Assembly: GCF_031127835.1 (NCBI RefSeq)
Contig: NZ_JARXHX010000013.1
Coordinates: 84,793 to 148,792 of the forward strand
DNA: 64,000 bases
Direction: 5' to 3'
DNA from: Pelagicoccus sp. SDUM812002
Lineage (GTDB): Bacteria; Verrucomicrobiota; Verrucomicrobiia; Opitutales; Opitutaceae
The stretch's first letter is position 1. Each line of letters begins with the position of its first letter. Of the stretch, positions 8,450 to 17,086 are shown piece by piece. The notes beneath the pieces were generated by a model. It did no database searches, was not told the DNA's origin, and saw nothing but the letters and a program-made list of their open reading frames with translations. The translations under genes were made by a program, and so were the position numbers.

Positions 8450-9334
8450 TTATTCCCGTTCCCAAAAGAGTCGGAACAAAGCCTGCGTCCCGTCTTCTTC
8501 GCCGCCTGTTGCAACCAACTCGTCAAACAGTCGCTTAGCCATCGCCAAGCCCGAGAGTTCGAGCTGCATTTCTTCCGCCGACTCGAGCGCGATCTTCATG
8601 TCCTTCACAAAATGCTTCACGAAAAAGCCTGGCGAGTAATCTCCCTTCAAGGCCCGCGGCACTAGATTGCTCAGGCTCCAGCTCCCAGCCGCGCCCGCAG
8701 AAATGCTTTCCAACACCGTTTCTGCATCGAGCCCCGCTTTTTTGGCGTAAGCCATCGACTCTCCGATCGCGACCATCCCGCCCGCGATCGCGATCTGATT
8801 ACACATTTTCGTATGCTGACCCGAACCCGCTTCGCCTTGGTAAACGATATTTTTGCCCATAGCTGCGAGAATGGGCTTCGCCTTTTCAAAATCGATCCTC
8901 GCACCGCCCACCATGATCGAGAGACATGCCTCACGCGCGCCGAGATCACCTCCCGAAACTGGTGCATCCAAAACGCCGATACCACGGCGTCCCGCCACCT
9001 CAGCGATCCGCTGGGCAAGCAATGGACTGGATGTCGTCATATCTACAGCAATCGCACCCTCTCCCAAAGCTGAGACGATCCCCCTCTCTCCAAGGTAGAT
9101 CGCCTCCACATCACTCGGATAACCCACGATCGTGATGACAACATCCGCGCCCTGAGCTGCCTCGAAAGGCGAGTCCTTCCAGACTGCCCCCGCTTCGACA
9201 AGGGCGTCCGCCTTGGAGCGTGTTCGATTGTATACGCAAACCGGATACCCAGCCGCGAGCAAATGTCCGGCCATGCTCGCTCCCATCACTCCCGTACCGA
9301 TAAACGCAATCTTCTGCTTAGCTGAATTCTCCAT
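8450..9334 (-). CDS. NAD(P)-dependent beta-hydroxyacid dehydrogenase (HIBADH/GlxR-like)
   Basis: Oxidoreductase of the 3-hydroxyisobutyrate / tartronate semialdehyde reductase family, 294 residues from the ATG at 9334. An upstream in-frame start would add 12 unrelated residues. The Rossmann motif is FIGTGVMGASMAGHL. The substrate-binding motif DAPVSGGDLGA and the catalytic Lys in GSGQHTKMCNQ are intact, and the all-alpha C-terminal domain is complete. The exact substrate (3-hydroxyisobutyrate, tartronate semialdehyde, succinic semialdehyde) cannot be fixed from sequence. It faces the DUF3307 gene tail to tail with only 7 bases between. Confidence 0.88.
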   Translation of the reverse strand: MENSAKQKIAFIGTGVMGASMAGHLLAAGYPVCVYNRTRSKADALVEAGAVWKDSPFEAAQGADVVITIVGYPSDVEAIYLGERGIVSALGEGAIAVDMTTSSPLLAQRIAEVAGRRGIGVLDAPVSGGDLGAREACLSIMVGGARIDFEKAKPILAAMGKNIVYQGEAGSGQHTKMCNQIAIAGGMVAIGESMAYAKKAGLDAETVLESISAGAAGSWSLSNLVPRALKGDYSPGFFVKHFVKDMKIALESAEEMQLELSGLAMAKRLFDELVATGGEEDGTQALFRLFWERE

Positions 9335-9469
9335 AGCCGCCGACTCTGACAGCTCGCCTATTCTTCGCAAGAACAGGATCCCAATCGTAGCCCGGAGCTT
9401 CGGCCCGAGGCCGCAGAGATTGAATATTGCAAATCGGGACCGGGATGAAGATCCGCGCTACGAAACCAC

Positions 9470-9503
9470 AAAAAACCGGTTCCCTAACGGAAACCGGTTT
9501 TCA
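9470..9503 (-). terminator. Intrinsic terminator of the aldolase gene
   Basis: On the minus strand a stem with arms AAACCGGTTTCC / GGGAACCGGTTT around GTTA is followed by a run of T. It lies about 30 bases after the aldolase stop. Confidence 0.85.
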
Positions 9504-9530
9504 AATATGTACCTAAACTGTAACTACAGC

Positions 9531-10562
9531 TTATACAGTGCCGAAGATGGTCTTGCCTTCGGAGAGAAGGTCGGACGCTGCTTCCTGAAGACGCTTAGCC
9601 ATGCTCGCTTCGCCCTTCTTGAGGTAGCCGCGTGGGTCGTAGGTTTTTTTGTTACCAACTTCGCCGTCGATCTTGAGCACACCTTCAATGTTGCTGCAGA
9701 TGTGGGTGACGATTGGGCGTGTGAACGCGTATTGAGTGTCGGTATCGATGTTCATCTTGACCACACCGTAGTCGAGCGTTTCACGGATGTCGGAAAGCTC
9801 GGAACCGGAACCGCCATGGAAGACGAGGTCCATTTCCGCTTCTACGCCATGCTTGTCCATAACAGCCTTCTGACCGTCGCGGAGGATCGTTGGCTTAAGC
9901 TTAACAGAACCTGGCTTGTAAGCACCATGCACGTTTCCGAAAGTCGCAGCGAAAAGGAAGCGACCGATTGGCTGGAGGGCTTCGTAAACGTCGACCATAT
10001 CACCAGGAGTAGTGTAGAGCTTGTCGATCGGTAGGCCAGAAGTGTCGTGTCCGTCTTCTTCGCCGCCTACGCAGCCAGCTTCTACTTCAAGGATGATACC
10101 GAGATCTGCACACTCCTTGAGGAGTTCCTTGGAGATCTTGAGGTTTTCTTCGAGCGCCACGACCGAGCCGTCAAACATGTGAGACTGGAAGAGCGGCCCC
10201 TTGCCTTCAGCAACGCGCTTGCGGGACGCCTCGAGGAGCGGCTTGAGGAAACTGTCGACCTTCTCCGGGTGGCAGTGGTCCGTGTGGAGAGCTACGAGTA
10301 CGTCGTACTTTTCAGCGAGCAGATGAGTTGCCTCCGCCAAAACGATCGCGCCAAAGGCTGCGTCAGCTACGTTGAGGCCGGATGCGAACTGACCGCCGCC
10401 GGTGGAAACTTGGATGATACCGTCTGTCTTCGAGTCAGCAAAAGCCTTGAGGGCTGCGTTGATCGTCGTGAGTGACGTGATATTTACGGCTGGGTATGCG
10501 TAGCCTCCCTTTTGGGCGGCATCCAACATCGCTTCGTACTGTTTAGGTGTTGCGACTGGCAT
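9531..10562 (-). CDS. fbaA: Class II fructose-bisphosphate aldolase
   Basis: Zinc-dependent enzyme that interconverts fructose 1,6-bisphosphate with dihydroxyacetone phosphate and glyceraldehyde 3-phosphate. Length 343 residues, in the class IIA range. The motif ALHTDHCHPEKV carries the catalytic Asp and a zinc His. EVEAGCVGGEEDGHD, FGNVHGAYKPG and VFHGGSGS supply further zinc and phosphate ligands, and MNIDTDTQYA is conserved. It is a single-gene unit with its own terminator downstream. It can serve both glycolysis and gluconeogenesis. Confidence 0.95.
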   Translation of the reverse strand: MPVATPKQYEAMLDAAQKGGYAYPAVNITSLTTINAALKAFADSKTDGIIQVSTGGGQFASGLNVADAAFGAIVLAEATHLLAEKYDVLVALHTDHCHPEKVDSFLKPLLEASRKRVAEGKGPLFQSHMFDGSVVALEENLKISKELLKECADLGIILEVEAGCVGGEEDGHDTSGLPIDKLYTTPGDMVDVYEALQPIGRFLFAATFGNVHGAYKPGSVKLKPTILRDGQKAVMDKHGVEAEMDLVFHGGSGSELSDIRETLDYGVVKMNIDTDTQYAFTRPIVTHICSNIEGVLKIDGEVGNKKTYDPRGYLKKGEASMAKRLQEAASDLLSEGKTIFGTV

Positions 10563-10841
10563 TGATTTTTTAGATTAGATGTTCTAATTTATTTTCCTCC
10601 CTATCAGTAGAGAGGCTGATTACTGTACTAAGAAAATGTTCACCTTCAACCAAAATCGCCCCGACAACAGCGCATAACTGCGGATAGCATCCAGAGGAAG
10701 GCTTTCCAACAGGTATTGGGACCGCAACACATCTGTTTTACTGCACCATCAAGCGGGACTGATAACTTGCCAAGCCCTTCCGCTTTCTTTAGCAATCTCC
10801 TGTCTATCGATATCCCTCAACCGAGTACAAAACCCGATACT

Positions 10842-11303
10842 ATGTCTAACTGCCGCCTGATCTATCGAAGTACCGCCGAAGAAGAAACGCTCTCCAACGA
10901 GGAGCTGGCCAAACTTCAGTACAGCAGCGTATCCAACAACAACGCTCTCGGCATCTCAGGAATACTAGTCCTATCAGGTGACCAATTTTTGCAGGTGCTC
11001 GAGGGAAACAGCACGCGGGTCAATGAGCTCTACCTCAAAATCGCCCAAGATCCGCGGCACCATTCGATTCAGCTAATCTCGTTCGAGAGTATCACCGAAC
11101 GCTATTTCAGCGACTGGGGAATGCGACTGATCGACCTCTACGACCTTCCGTTGCAACCACGTAAGTTCCTCATGCAGAAGTACCCAAGCGTGGACGACGC
11201 AATCTGCATCCCCACCCAGCTAAATCTCGTCTATGCCCTACTGCTCGATGCCAAAATGTTTTGCCTGTCCGAACCTTGGGAAAACAGCCCCGCGGACGTT
11301 TGA
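10842..11303 (+). CDS. Stand-alone BLUF-domain blue-light sensor
   Basis: A 153-residue flavin-binding photoreceptor of the short BLUF type, read from the ATG at 10842 because the preceding in-frame residues are not BLUF-like. The light-switch residues are all there: Tyr8 (RLIYRS), the Asn pair about 32-33 before ALGISG, and Gln51 in FLQVLEG. A Trp-Met pair follows in FSDWGMRL. The C-terminal 50 residues would form the capping helices. There is no fused effector domain, so it must act through a protein partner, as PixD does with PixE. No adjacent partner is evident. Confidence 0.9.
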   Translation: MSNCRLIYRSTAEEETLSNEELAKLQYSSVSNNNALGISGILVLSGDQFLQVLEGNSTRVNELYLKIAQDPRHHSIQLISFESITERYFSDWGMRLIDLYDLPLQPRKFLMQKYPSVDDAICIPTQLNLVYALLLDAKMFCLSEPWENSPADV

Positions 11304-11310
11304 GAGTGGC

Positions 11311-13506
11311 CTAGTCCTGCTGGTAGCAAAAAACGTATTCAGAATTCCAGTCCGGGCGCCCTTCTACTCTTAAGATGAGCTTGAAGGTCTGTTCGTCGAT
11401 CTCCGGGACGAGAAAACGCAATATCGGCCCGACCCGGTTCTCTCCCTCTTCGAGAGCGTCGAAATACCACCCGAGCACGAAGCTCTCATCGTCTCCAAAT
11501 CGTAGATACGCCTCCACTCGATCGCCCTTCACCGCGTTCGGACCATCGTGCAATATCCAAAGCTCCGCTTCGAAAAGCTCGCCCGCTCGCCACGAAAAAC
11601 GTTTCACCCGGGCTGACGCCAGGGTCGCCCGACAGCTCTGACGTACGGCGCGTAGCGAAGGCTTCGGCTCGCAAGGCCAAGAAATCAGGCTATTGTTAGC
11701 CGCAGCGGGCCAAGGCTCGTTGAAACACCAATTGATGGCCATCGAACAATAAGGCTTCTGACGCCGCGCCTCCTCGTAAATCCCCTTCAATCCCTCAGCC
11801 TGTAGCAGCTGGCCCCATTCTACCAACTCCTCGATCGATTCTGGGCGCCCGAAGTAATGCTCTACCGTCGGCATGCAAAGCCAAGATTCCTCATCCGCTT
11901 CCCAAGCCCCAAAACCATGCCGCAGTTCCCACACCCCGCCCTTCTTCGGCGGAAACAAATCCTTCTCCCGGATAAGGCTCCTCAACTTTTCGGCAGAAGC
12001 CGGGGCTGGAATCCCAAACTCCACATAAGCCGAGTTGCGCGCTTTCTGAAATACCTCGAAACACTCCTTGCCGCGGGAATCCCGAAACAAATACCCGCCA
12101 TGCCCCGCGCCCATGATCGGGGAAGTCGGCAGGAAGGGTGTATCTGGATCAAGCTCCAAGCAAACCTTGTTGAGCAAACGGATTGCCTTGGACTGGTCAG
12201 TCATCCCCGACCAGGAATTGTATAACTCATTTCCCCCGCACCAGATAACGACGGACGGATGAGGCTTCAGCTGTTTAACGATAGCTTCCGCCTCTTGCCC
12301 GAGCGTATCCAAAAACTCGAGACTCTCCGCATACTTGTTGCAGGCAAGCGGAAAATCCTGCCAAACCATAATCCCCAAGCGATCGCATAGTTCGAAAAAA
12401 GACGGTTTTCCTATCGCCGCACCACCCCAGCAACGAAGCAAGTTGAAATTGCAACCAGCGGCTTTCTCGAGCAACGGCCGATAAGCATCCTCGCCTGCGA
12501 CGCCAGGAAACACGTCCGGAGCGACCCAATTGGATCCCTTCACGAAAATTCGACGCCCGTTCACCTCCAGAGCCATCGGAGCCACGCTGCGCGTTTTGGG
12601 CATCTCAGGGGTTTCGTCCCAAGCCCCCTCGTTCATCACCAGCCGAGAGGTACGAAACCCGATGCTTTGCGAACGTGTATCCAGCAGCAGACCATCGACG
12701 TCGTGCAGGGAGATAGTGAGACTGTACAACGACTGATTTCCGTATCCACGCGGCCACCACAGCTCTGGTTCATGAACCTCGCAAAATCCGTCCACCAGCG
12801 ACTGGTTTTCCAGATTGATCGCCTCTCCGTCCACCATATCCCCATCTGGGCCAATCAAATTCCACTCGAAAACTCCGCTCGATGCTTGGCTCAGCTCTAT
12901 GGACAAATCGAGCTTCACCAAAGCTAGGTCTTCTTCGAGCACGTAGTCAAAGTAAAGCTCGCGAATGTGTTCTGCCTTACGGACCTCCAAATAGGTGAGA
13001 CGCCAAATCCCAGAAGGCACCAACCTCGGATGAAAGTCCCATCCGTAGCTCACCGCAGGTTTCACCGAACTGCTCGCTTCAATACGACCCTCCCCGAGTC
13101 CCGAGTCTGGTATCGGAAATATAACTACCTCTATCTTCTCCCCCGGTCTAGCGATTTCGGTTAAATCGATTTCCACCGGACTAAACATCCCTTCCTGTGC
13201 AAACAGAGTACGATCGCCCAAACGCACCAAAAAGCGGTAATCGATGCCACCGGAAACGAAAAATAGCCGCTCCCCCTTCAATTCATTCAACCTAGGCAAC
13301 TCAGCCTCGTATACCCAATACACCTTTTCCATCCAAGCGTAGCGACCAAAGTCGCCATCCTGCCAAAAATGCGGCCAACCTTCCGCCCGCGCCCAATCAA
13401 GCTGCACCGCCCCAGGCACCGAGGCAGCAACGAGTTTCTCCGGCCTTATGCTCGGATCGGAGGTGTATCCGACTTTCCATTCAAGATTGTATCGATTTTG
13501 AGGCAT
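11311..13506 (-). CDS. GH2 beta-mannosidase-like glycoside hydrolase
   Basis: Predicted to release terminal beta-mannose from mannans or N-glycan-like oligosaccharides. It has 731 residues from the ATG at 13506; a TTG four codons earlier is less likely. An N-terminal jelly-roll domain (VPGAVQLDW, YWVYEAELPRL) precedes an immunoglobulin-like domain and the TIM barrel. The acid/base Glu lies in VIWCGGNELYNSW and the nucleophile is probably the Glu of YVEFGIP, equivalent to SEFG in relatives. No signal peptide is visible, so it is probably cytosolic. It is about 100 residues shorter than many GH2 mannosidases, mainly at the C-terminus. The BLUF gene converges on it with 7 bases between. Confidence 0.85.
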   Translation of the reverse strand: MPQNRYNLEWKVGYTSDPSIRPEKLVAASVPGAVQLDWARAEGWPHFWQDGDFGRYAWMEKVYWVYEAELPRLNELKGERLFFVSGGIDYRFLVRLGDRTLFAQEGMFSPVEIDLTEIARPGEKIEVVIFPIPDSGLGEGRIEASSSVKPAVSYGWDFHPRLVPSGIWRLTYLEVRKAEHIRELYFDYVLEEDLALVKLDLSIELSQASSGVFEWNLIGPDGDMVDGEAINLENQSLVDGFCEVHEPELWWPRGYGNQSLYSLTISLHDVDGLLLDTRSQSIGFRTSRLVMNEGAWDETPEMPKTRSVAPMALEVNGRRIFVKGSNWVAPDVFPGVAGEDAYRPLLEKAAGCNFNLLRCWGGAAIGKPSFFELCDRLGIMVWQDFPLACNKYAESLEFLDTLGQEAEAIVKQLKPHPSVVIWCGGNELYNSWSGMTDQSKAIRLLNKVCLELDPDTPFLPTSPIMGAGHGGYLFRDSRGKECFEVFQKARNSAYVEFGIPAPASAEKLRSLIREKDLFPPKKGGVWELRHGFGAWEADEESWLCMPTVEHYFGRPESIEELVEWGQLLQAEGLKGIYEEARRQKPYCSMAINWCFNEPWPAAANNSLISWPCEPKPSLRAVRQSCRATLASARVKRFSWRAGELFEAELWILHDGPNAVKGDRVEAYLRFGDDESFVLGWYFDALEEGENRVGPILRFLVPEIDEQTFKLILRVEGRPDWNSEYVFCYQQD

Positions 13507-13611
13507 AGCTTGGGGCAAAGGGAATTCCAGCGTCCAAACCTCTAGCTTCCAAATTCAGTTCTCGCAACCTTTTGCGCAAAAAGTGAAAACCTTTCCTCCC
13601 AAAGGACAGAA

Positions 13612-14142
13612 ATGAACCAAGCCGATCCTTCCCATCCGAAATTCCAGTCCATCGCTCGCGCCTCGATCCTATCCAGTATCGAGAACAAACACACCCAATA
13701 CGTCGCCATGGCAGACCGCCGTGCCCAAGGATTGCTTACCATGGCGGCCATCCTCGCACCTGTGGCGATTTCCCGCATTAACGTAGCTGCATTCTTTCCC
13801 TCGGTCGTAGTTTTTCTGGTGGGGGCCGCCATCACCATCATTGCCGCAACCCTTTGCCTTTTCCCAAAACGCTTTCGCCGCATCAAAGCCGACGACCGCT
13901 TCCCCTTGCACTTCTCCTATATCAGTCGCCAGAATCGAGACGACTACCTCGCCCAAATGAGCGAGATCATCGAAGATACCACCGAACTCTCTAAAGAAGT
14001 CGCGAAGGATCTCTACCACCTCAGCCACGATGTGCTCATCCCTAAATTTCGGTGGCTGAGAATAGCTTACGCCTCCTTTGTCGGCAGCCTCTGCCTGTCC
14101 CTCATCCTGCTGATCTACAACGTTCTTCGAGCCGCCCAATAA
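13612..14142 (+). CDS. DUF5706 / PycTM-like membrane protein, orphan
   Basis: A 176-residue protein with two adjacent membrane helices (about 42-82), a charged cytosolic middle and a third membrane helix (about 150-172). The N-terminal helix ENKHTQYVAMADRRAQGLL and the two-plus-one helix layout match the Pycsar effector family PycTM (DUF5706) as I know it. In anti-phage Pycsar systems such proteins respond to cCMP or cUMP and damage the membrane. No cyclase gene lies beside it here: the neighbours are a GH2 enzyme (divergent) and a glutamate-synthase-like gene 25 bases downstream. A housekeeping role for this copy is equally possible. Confidence 0.68.
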   Translation: MNQADPSHPKFQSIARASILSSIENKHTQYVAMADRRAQGLLTMAAILAPVAISRINVAAFFPSVVVFLVGAAITIIAATLCLFPKRFRRIKADDRFPLHFSYISRQNRDDYLAQMSEIIEDTTELSKEVAKDLYHLSHDVLIPKFRWLRIAYASFVGSLCLSLILLIYNVLRAAQ

Positions 14143-14167
14143 GCCGAGTTCACTCTTCAACCATCCC

Positions 14168-15694
14168 ATGTCCACAAAGCTCGCCATCAACCTTCACAAG
14201 CTCGCTCGCTTTACCAATACGGCGATCCCCATCTTCACGCTACTGTCCTTCCTCGCAGGTTGGCGGATCTCGTTTTACTTTCACTTCCTGACTGTTCCCA
14301 TGATCGGTCTAACGCTGATCAATTACTACTACCTCTTCGCCCAGAGAAACCACTCGCTGCTGCGAAACTTTGGCATACTCGGACAGGGACGTTATATGCT
14401 TGAGAGTCTCGGACCCGAGCTTCGCCAATACCTCTACTCAGGCGACACTGAAGAGCGGCCCTTTAACCGGACCGAGCGAGCCGAAGTCTACCGCAAGGCC
14501 AACAACGTCGACTCCGCCTCCTCCTTCGGTTCGCAAAACGATTTCGACGCAACCGAGGTAAAGCTACGCCATTCGCTGTTTCCCATTTCTAAAGAAAACC
14601 TACTTCCTTACCGCCTCACTTTCGGCGAAGAGCGAGGTATCCAAAAAACATATACGCTCACCGTCCCCTTTATCATCAGCGGCATGAGCTACGGCGCTCT
14701 CGGGAAGAGCGCCATCCGTTCCCTCGCTCGGGGCATCGCTCAAACGGGAGGACTCATGAACACTGGCGAAGGTGGTTATCCCAAGTACCACTTGATGGAA
14801 AACTGCGACCTGGCCTTCCAGATCGGCACCGCTAAGTTTGGAGTTCGCCAAGAAGATGGAACGCTCGACGACCAGCGTCTGGCCGACCTTGCCGCTAAGG
14901 ATCAGGTTAGGCTCATCGAACTCAAGCTCAGCCAAGGAGCTAAGCCTGGCAAAGGCGGCATGCTGCCAAAAGAAAAGATAACCGCGGAGATCTCAGAATT
15001 ACGCGGCGTACCCATGGGGCAGGACGTGGTCTCGCCGACCCACCATCCCGAGTGCGAAGACTACCACAGCACCGTCGCATTCATTCGGCGGATACAGGAA
15101 GTTTCACATCTCCCGGTCGGGATCAAGCTCTGCATGGGCGACCCACGCCAATTCGCCGAACTCGTTGCGGAAATGAAACGTCAAGACAGCTTTCCGGACT
15201 GGATCACCATCGACGGCGCCGAAGGCGGAACCGGAGCCGCGCCTAAAGCGTTTATTGATCGGGTCGGCATGCCGCTCTTCCCTGCGCTCAAATCTGCCCA
15301 AGATGCTCTTGTCTCTGCAGGTGTGAGACAACGCCTCAAGCTCGTCGCCTCCGGAAAGCTGATCAATCCCGGCTCGCAAATCATCGCGTTCTGCCTCGGG
15401 GCCGATGCCATTGCCACGGCACGCGGTTTCATGCTCTCCATCGGCTGCATCCAAGCCATGCAATGTGGCAGCAATACCTGCCCCGTCGGAATCACCTCCC
15501 ACAATCCCAAGCTCGAAAGGGGAATAGATATCGCCGACAAAGCTCTTAGAGTTGCCAACTACGTTCACAGCCTCGAGCACGATCTCGACGAACTGCTCTG
15601 CGCAGCTGGTGCTCGCTGCGTGCGAGAGCTCTCATTCGATCATCTCTACGTGCCGAACGAGACACTCCTCTATCCATTCGCCCACCGCATCTGA
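14168..15694 (+). CDS. FMN-binding glutamate synthase domain protein, membrane-anchored
   Basis: A 508-residue protein with two hydrophobic segments at the N-terminus (about 17-60) followed by the FMN/iron-sulfur TIM barrel of the GltB large subunit. Seen: ISGMSYGALGKSAIRSL, GKGGMLP, VSPTHHPE, TIDGAEGGTGAAP and the cluster motif CIQAMQCGSNTCPVGI with the C-x5-C-x4-C spacing of glutamate synthase. It lacks the amidotransferase domain, so it is not a complete glutamate synthase. Such membrane-tethered GltB2 proteins have no settled function. A DoxX-like gene follows after 6 bases, so the two are probably co-transcribed and may form a membrane redox unit. Confidence 0.85.
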   Translation: MSTKLAINLHKLARFTNTAIPIFTLLSFLAGWRISFYFHFLTVPMIGLTLINYYYLFAQRNHSLLRNFGILGQGRYMLESLGPELRQYLYSGDTEERPFNRTERAEVYRKANNVDSASSFGSQNDFDATEVKLRHSLFPISKENLLPYRLTFGEERGIQKTYTLTVPFIISGMSYGALGKSAIRSLARGIAQTGGLMNTGEGGYPKYHLMENCDLAFQIGTAKFGVRQEDGTLDDQRLADLAAKDQVRLIELKLSQGAKPGKGGMLPKEKITAEISELRGVPMGQDVVSPTHHPECEDYHSTVAFIRRIQEVSHLPVGIKLCMGDPRQFAELVAEMKRQDSFPDWITIDGAEGGTGAAPKAFIDRVGMPLFPALKSAQDALVSAGVRQRLKLVASGKLINPGSQIIAFCLGADAIATARGFMLSIGCIQAMQCGSNTCPVGITSHNPKLERGIDIADKALRVANYVHSLEHDLDELLCAAGARCVRELSFDHLYVPNETLLYPFAHRI

Positions 15695-15700
15695 TCCGAC

Positions 15701-16126
15701 ATGAAATCGCCAAAACTCAAAATCCTCTCTTGGATCGCCCAATTCGCAGCCGCAGCGATCATGGGCCAGACCCTCTATTTTAAGTTCGCAGCTCATCCGG
15801 AGTCCGTACAGCTGTTCACCGAACTCGGCATGGAGCCACACGGGCGACTCCTTATCGGCGCTTTCGAACTCATAGCCTGCGTTTTGTTGCTGATCCCCTC
15901 GAGCATCGTCTACGGAGCGCTCCTCGGTGCCTGCCTGATGGCAGGCGCAATTATCGGCCACATTACTGAACTCGGTTGGGAAGGGCCACGCCTCCAGCTC
16001 GGCTCGCTAGCCATCGCTGTCTTCGCTTGTTGCATCACTACGCTAATCATACGCCGGCGCGAGTTGCCCCTTCTCAAGGCGATCCAAACCGAGAAGCCGA
16101 CCAAGCGAGCGCGCCCCAAGGATTGA
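15701..16126 (+). CDS. DoxX-like membrane protein
   Basis: A 141-residue protein with four predicted membrane helices and the DoxX-family pattern (MGQTLYFKFAAHPESVQLFTELGMEPHGRLLIGAFELIACVLLL). Family members include small quinone-linked or oxidoreductase-associated subunits. Location six bases after the glutamate-synthase-domain gene suggests a joint role, perhaps as its membrane partner. The C-terminus is basic and probably cytosolic. Confidence 0.78.
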   Translation: MKSPKLKILSWIAQFAAAAIMGQTLYFKFAAHPESVQLFTELGMEPHGRLLIGAFELIACVLLLIPSSIVYGALLGACLMAGAIIGHITELGWEGPRLQLGSLAIAVFACCITTLIIRRRELPLLKAIQTEKPTKRARPKD

Positions 16127-16213
16127 CTAGTCCGGCACAAAAAAAGCGATTGAAGTAGAAAGAGCGTAAAAAGCGTCTCAACTCCCTTGCCGCGGTGCGG
16201 CAAGCGAGCTTAA

Positions 16214-17023
16214 ATGCCTTCATCCAATTCGTTGATGATGAGCCACACCCTCATGCTAACTCAAGCCCTGTTCGCGTTGATGGGACTCTACGGCGCTGCT
16301 TGGTTTTTACTTAATTCGAGAGGCGGCGCCAATTCACATCGATTCATTCTCGCAGGCATCGTCAACTTCGCAGCTGCATCGTACCTGCTATGCTGTCTTG
16401 CGTTCCCGCTTCTCGGTCTCCGCGAAGCCTTGGACCAATACCCATTCGACCCCTTCATCTGGATTGCCTTCGTCACGATTGCTTTCTCCGCCATCGTGCA
16501 GCAAGTAGCTGGTCGCACTCTGCGAAAAGCAATCCCGCCACCCTCCCTTGAGCCACCCCCAGATCGAACAGCAGCTTCGGATGGACGATCGGCGGAAGAC
16601 TCTGAGAACGCCTTCGAGCGGCACGTCCTTTTGCTTGGACTCCAGGAACACGACTCGAGGCTCACGGCAAAACTGCTCTCCAACATCGGCTTCACGGTCA
16701 TGATTGAGGATAGCCCCAACGATTTACTCTATTACGACTTTCAGCAGTCGAATGTCCACTTATCCATACTGTTCAATCGCGACGGCGCCGACGAAGTACC
16801 GACCTTGATAACCAGACTCGCAAACCAGCATGAAGACGGCGTCACCCTGATCGCCCTTACCAGAGACCCAAGATCACCCCATATCCAACGAGAAATTCGC
16901 AACCACAGATACCACGTGGCTACCGGAAGCCCCTTAAAAGCGATGGAACTTTTCCAGATTATCGACTGTCAGCGTTCAAGTGCTCTTTGCCGAATGCAGC
17001 CTTATCACCCAAACATAACCTAG
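16214..17023 (+). CDS. Membrane protein with degenerate receiver-like C-terminal domain
   Basis: I do not recognise the family. The 269 residues start with three hydrophobic segments (about 12-33, 42-66, 80-98), then a Pro/Asp-rich linker, then an alpha/beta domain (about 137-255: HVLLLGLQEHDSRLTAKLL, VTLIALTRDP). The latter resembles a response-regulator receiver but lacks a clear phosphoacceptor Asp at the end of strand 3. It could be a pseudo-receiver that senses through protein contacts. It is preceded by an 87-base gap after doxX and stands before another unknown gene. Confidence 0.6.
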   Translation: MPSSNSLMMSHTLMLTQALFALMGLYGAAWFLLNSRGGANSHRFILAGIVNFAAASYLLCCLAFPLLGLREALDQYPFDPFIWIAFVTIAFSAIVQQVAGRTLRKAIPPPSLEPPPDRTAASDGRSAEDSENAFERHVLLLGLQEHDSRLTAKLLSNIGFTVMIEDSPNDLLYYDFQQSNVHLSILFNRDGADEVPTLITRLANQHEDGVTLIALTRDPRSPHIQREIRNHRYHVATGSPLKAMELFQIIDCQRSSALCRMQPYHPNIT

Positions 17024-17086
17024 CAGTTAAGTGGGCTGGTGCCTAAGGACTTTAGCTATTTCTCAAAAAATGTTGAAAAAAGTTGA

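Noticed and set aside
9213..10034. 273-codon + strand open frame opposite the aldolase gene
   Set aside because: It is the antisense shadow of fbaA; high codon bias of the real gene keeps the reverse frame open. No domain is visible in it.
15104..15580. 158-codon minus-strand frame within the glutamate-synthase-domain gene
   Set aside because: Overlaps the FMN and iron-sulfur motifs of the real gene; no family match.
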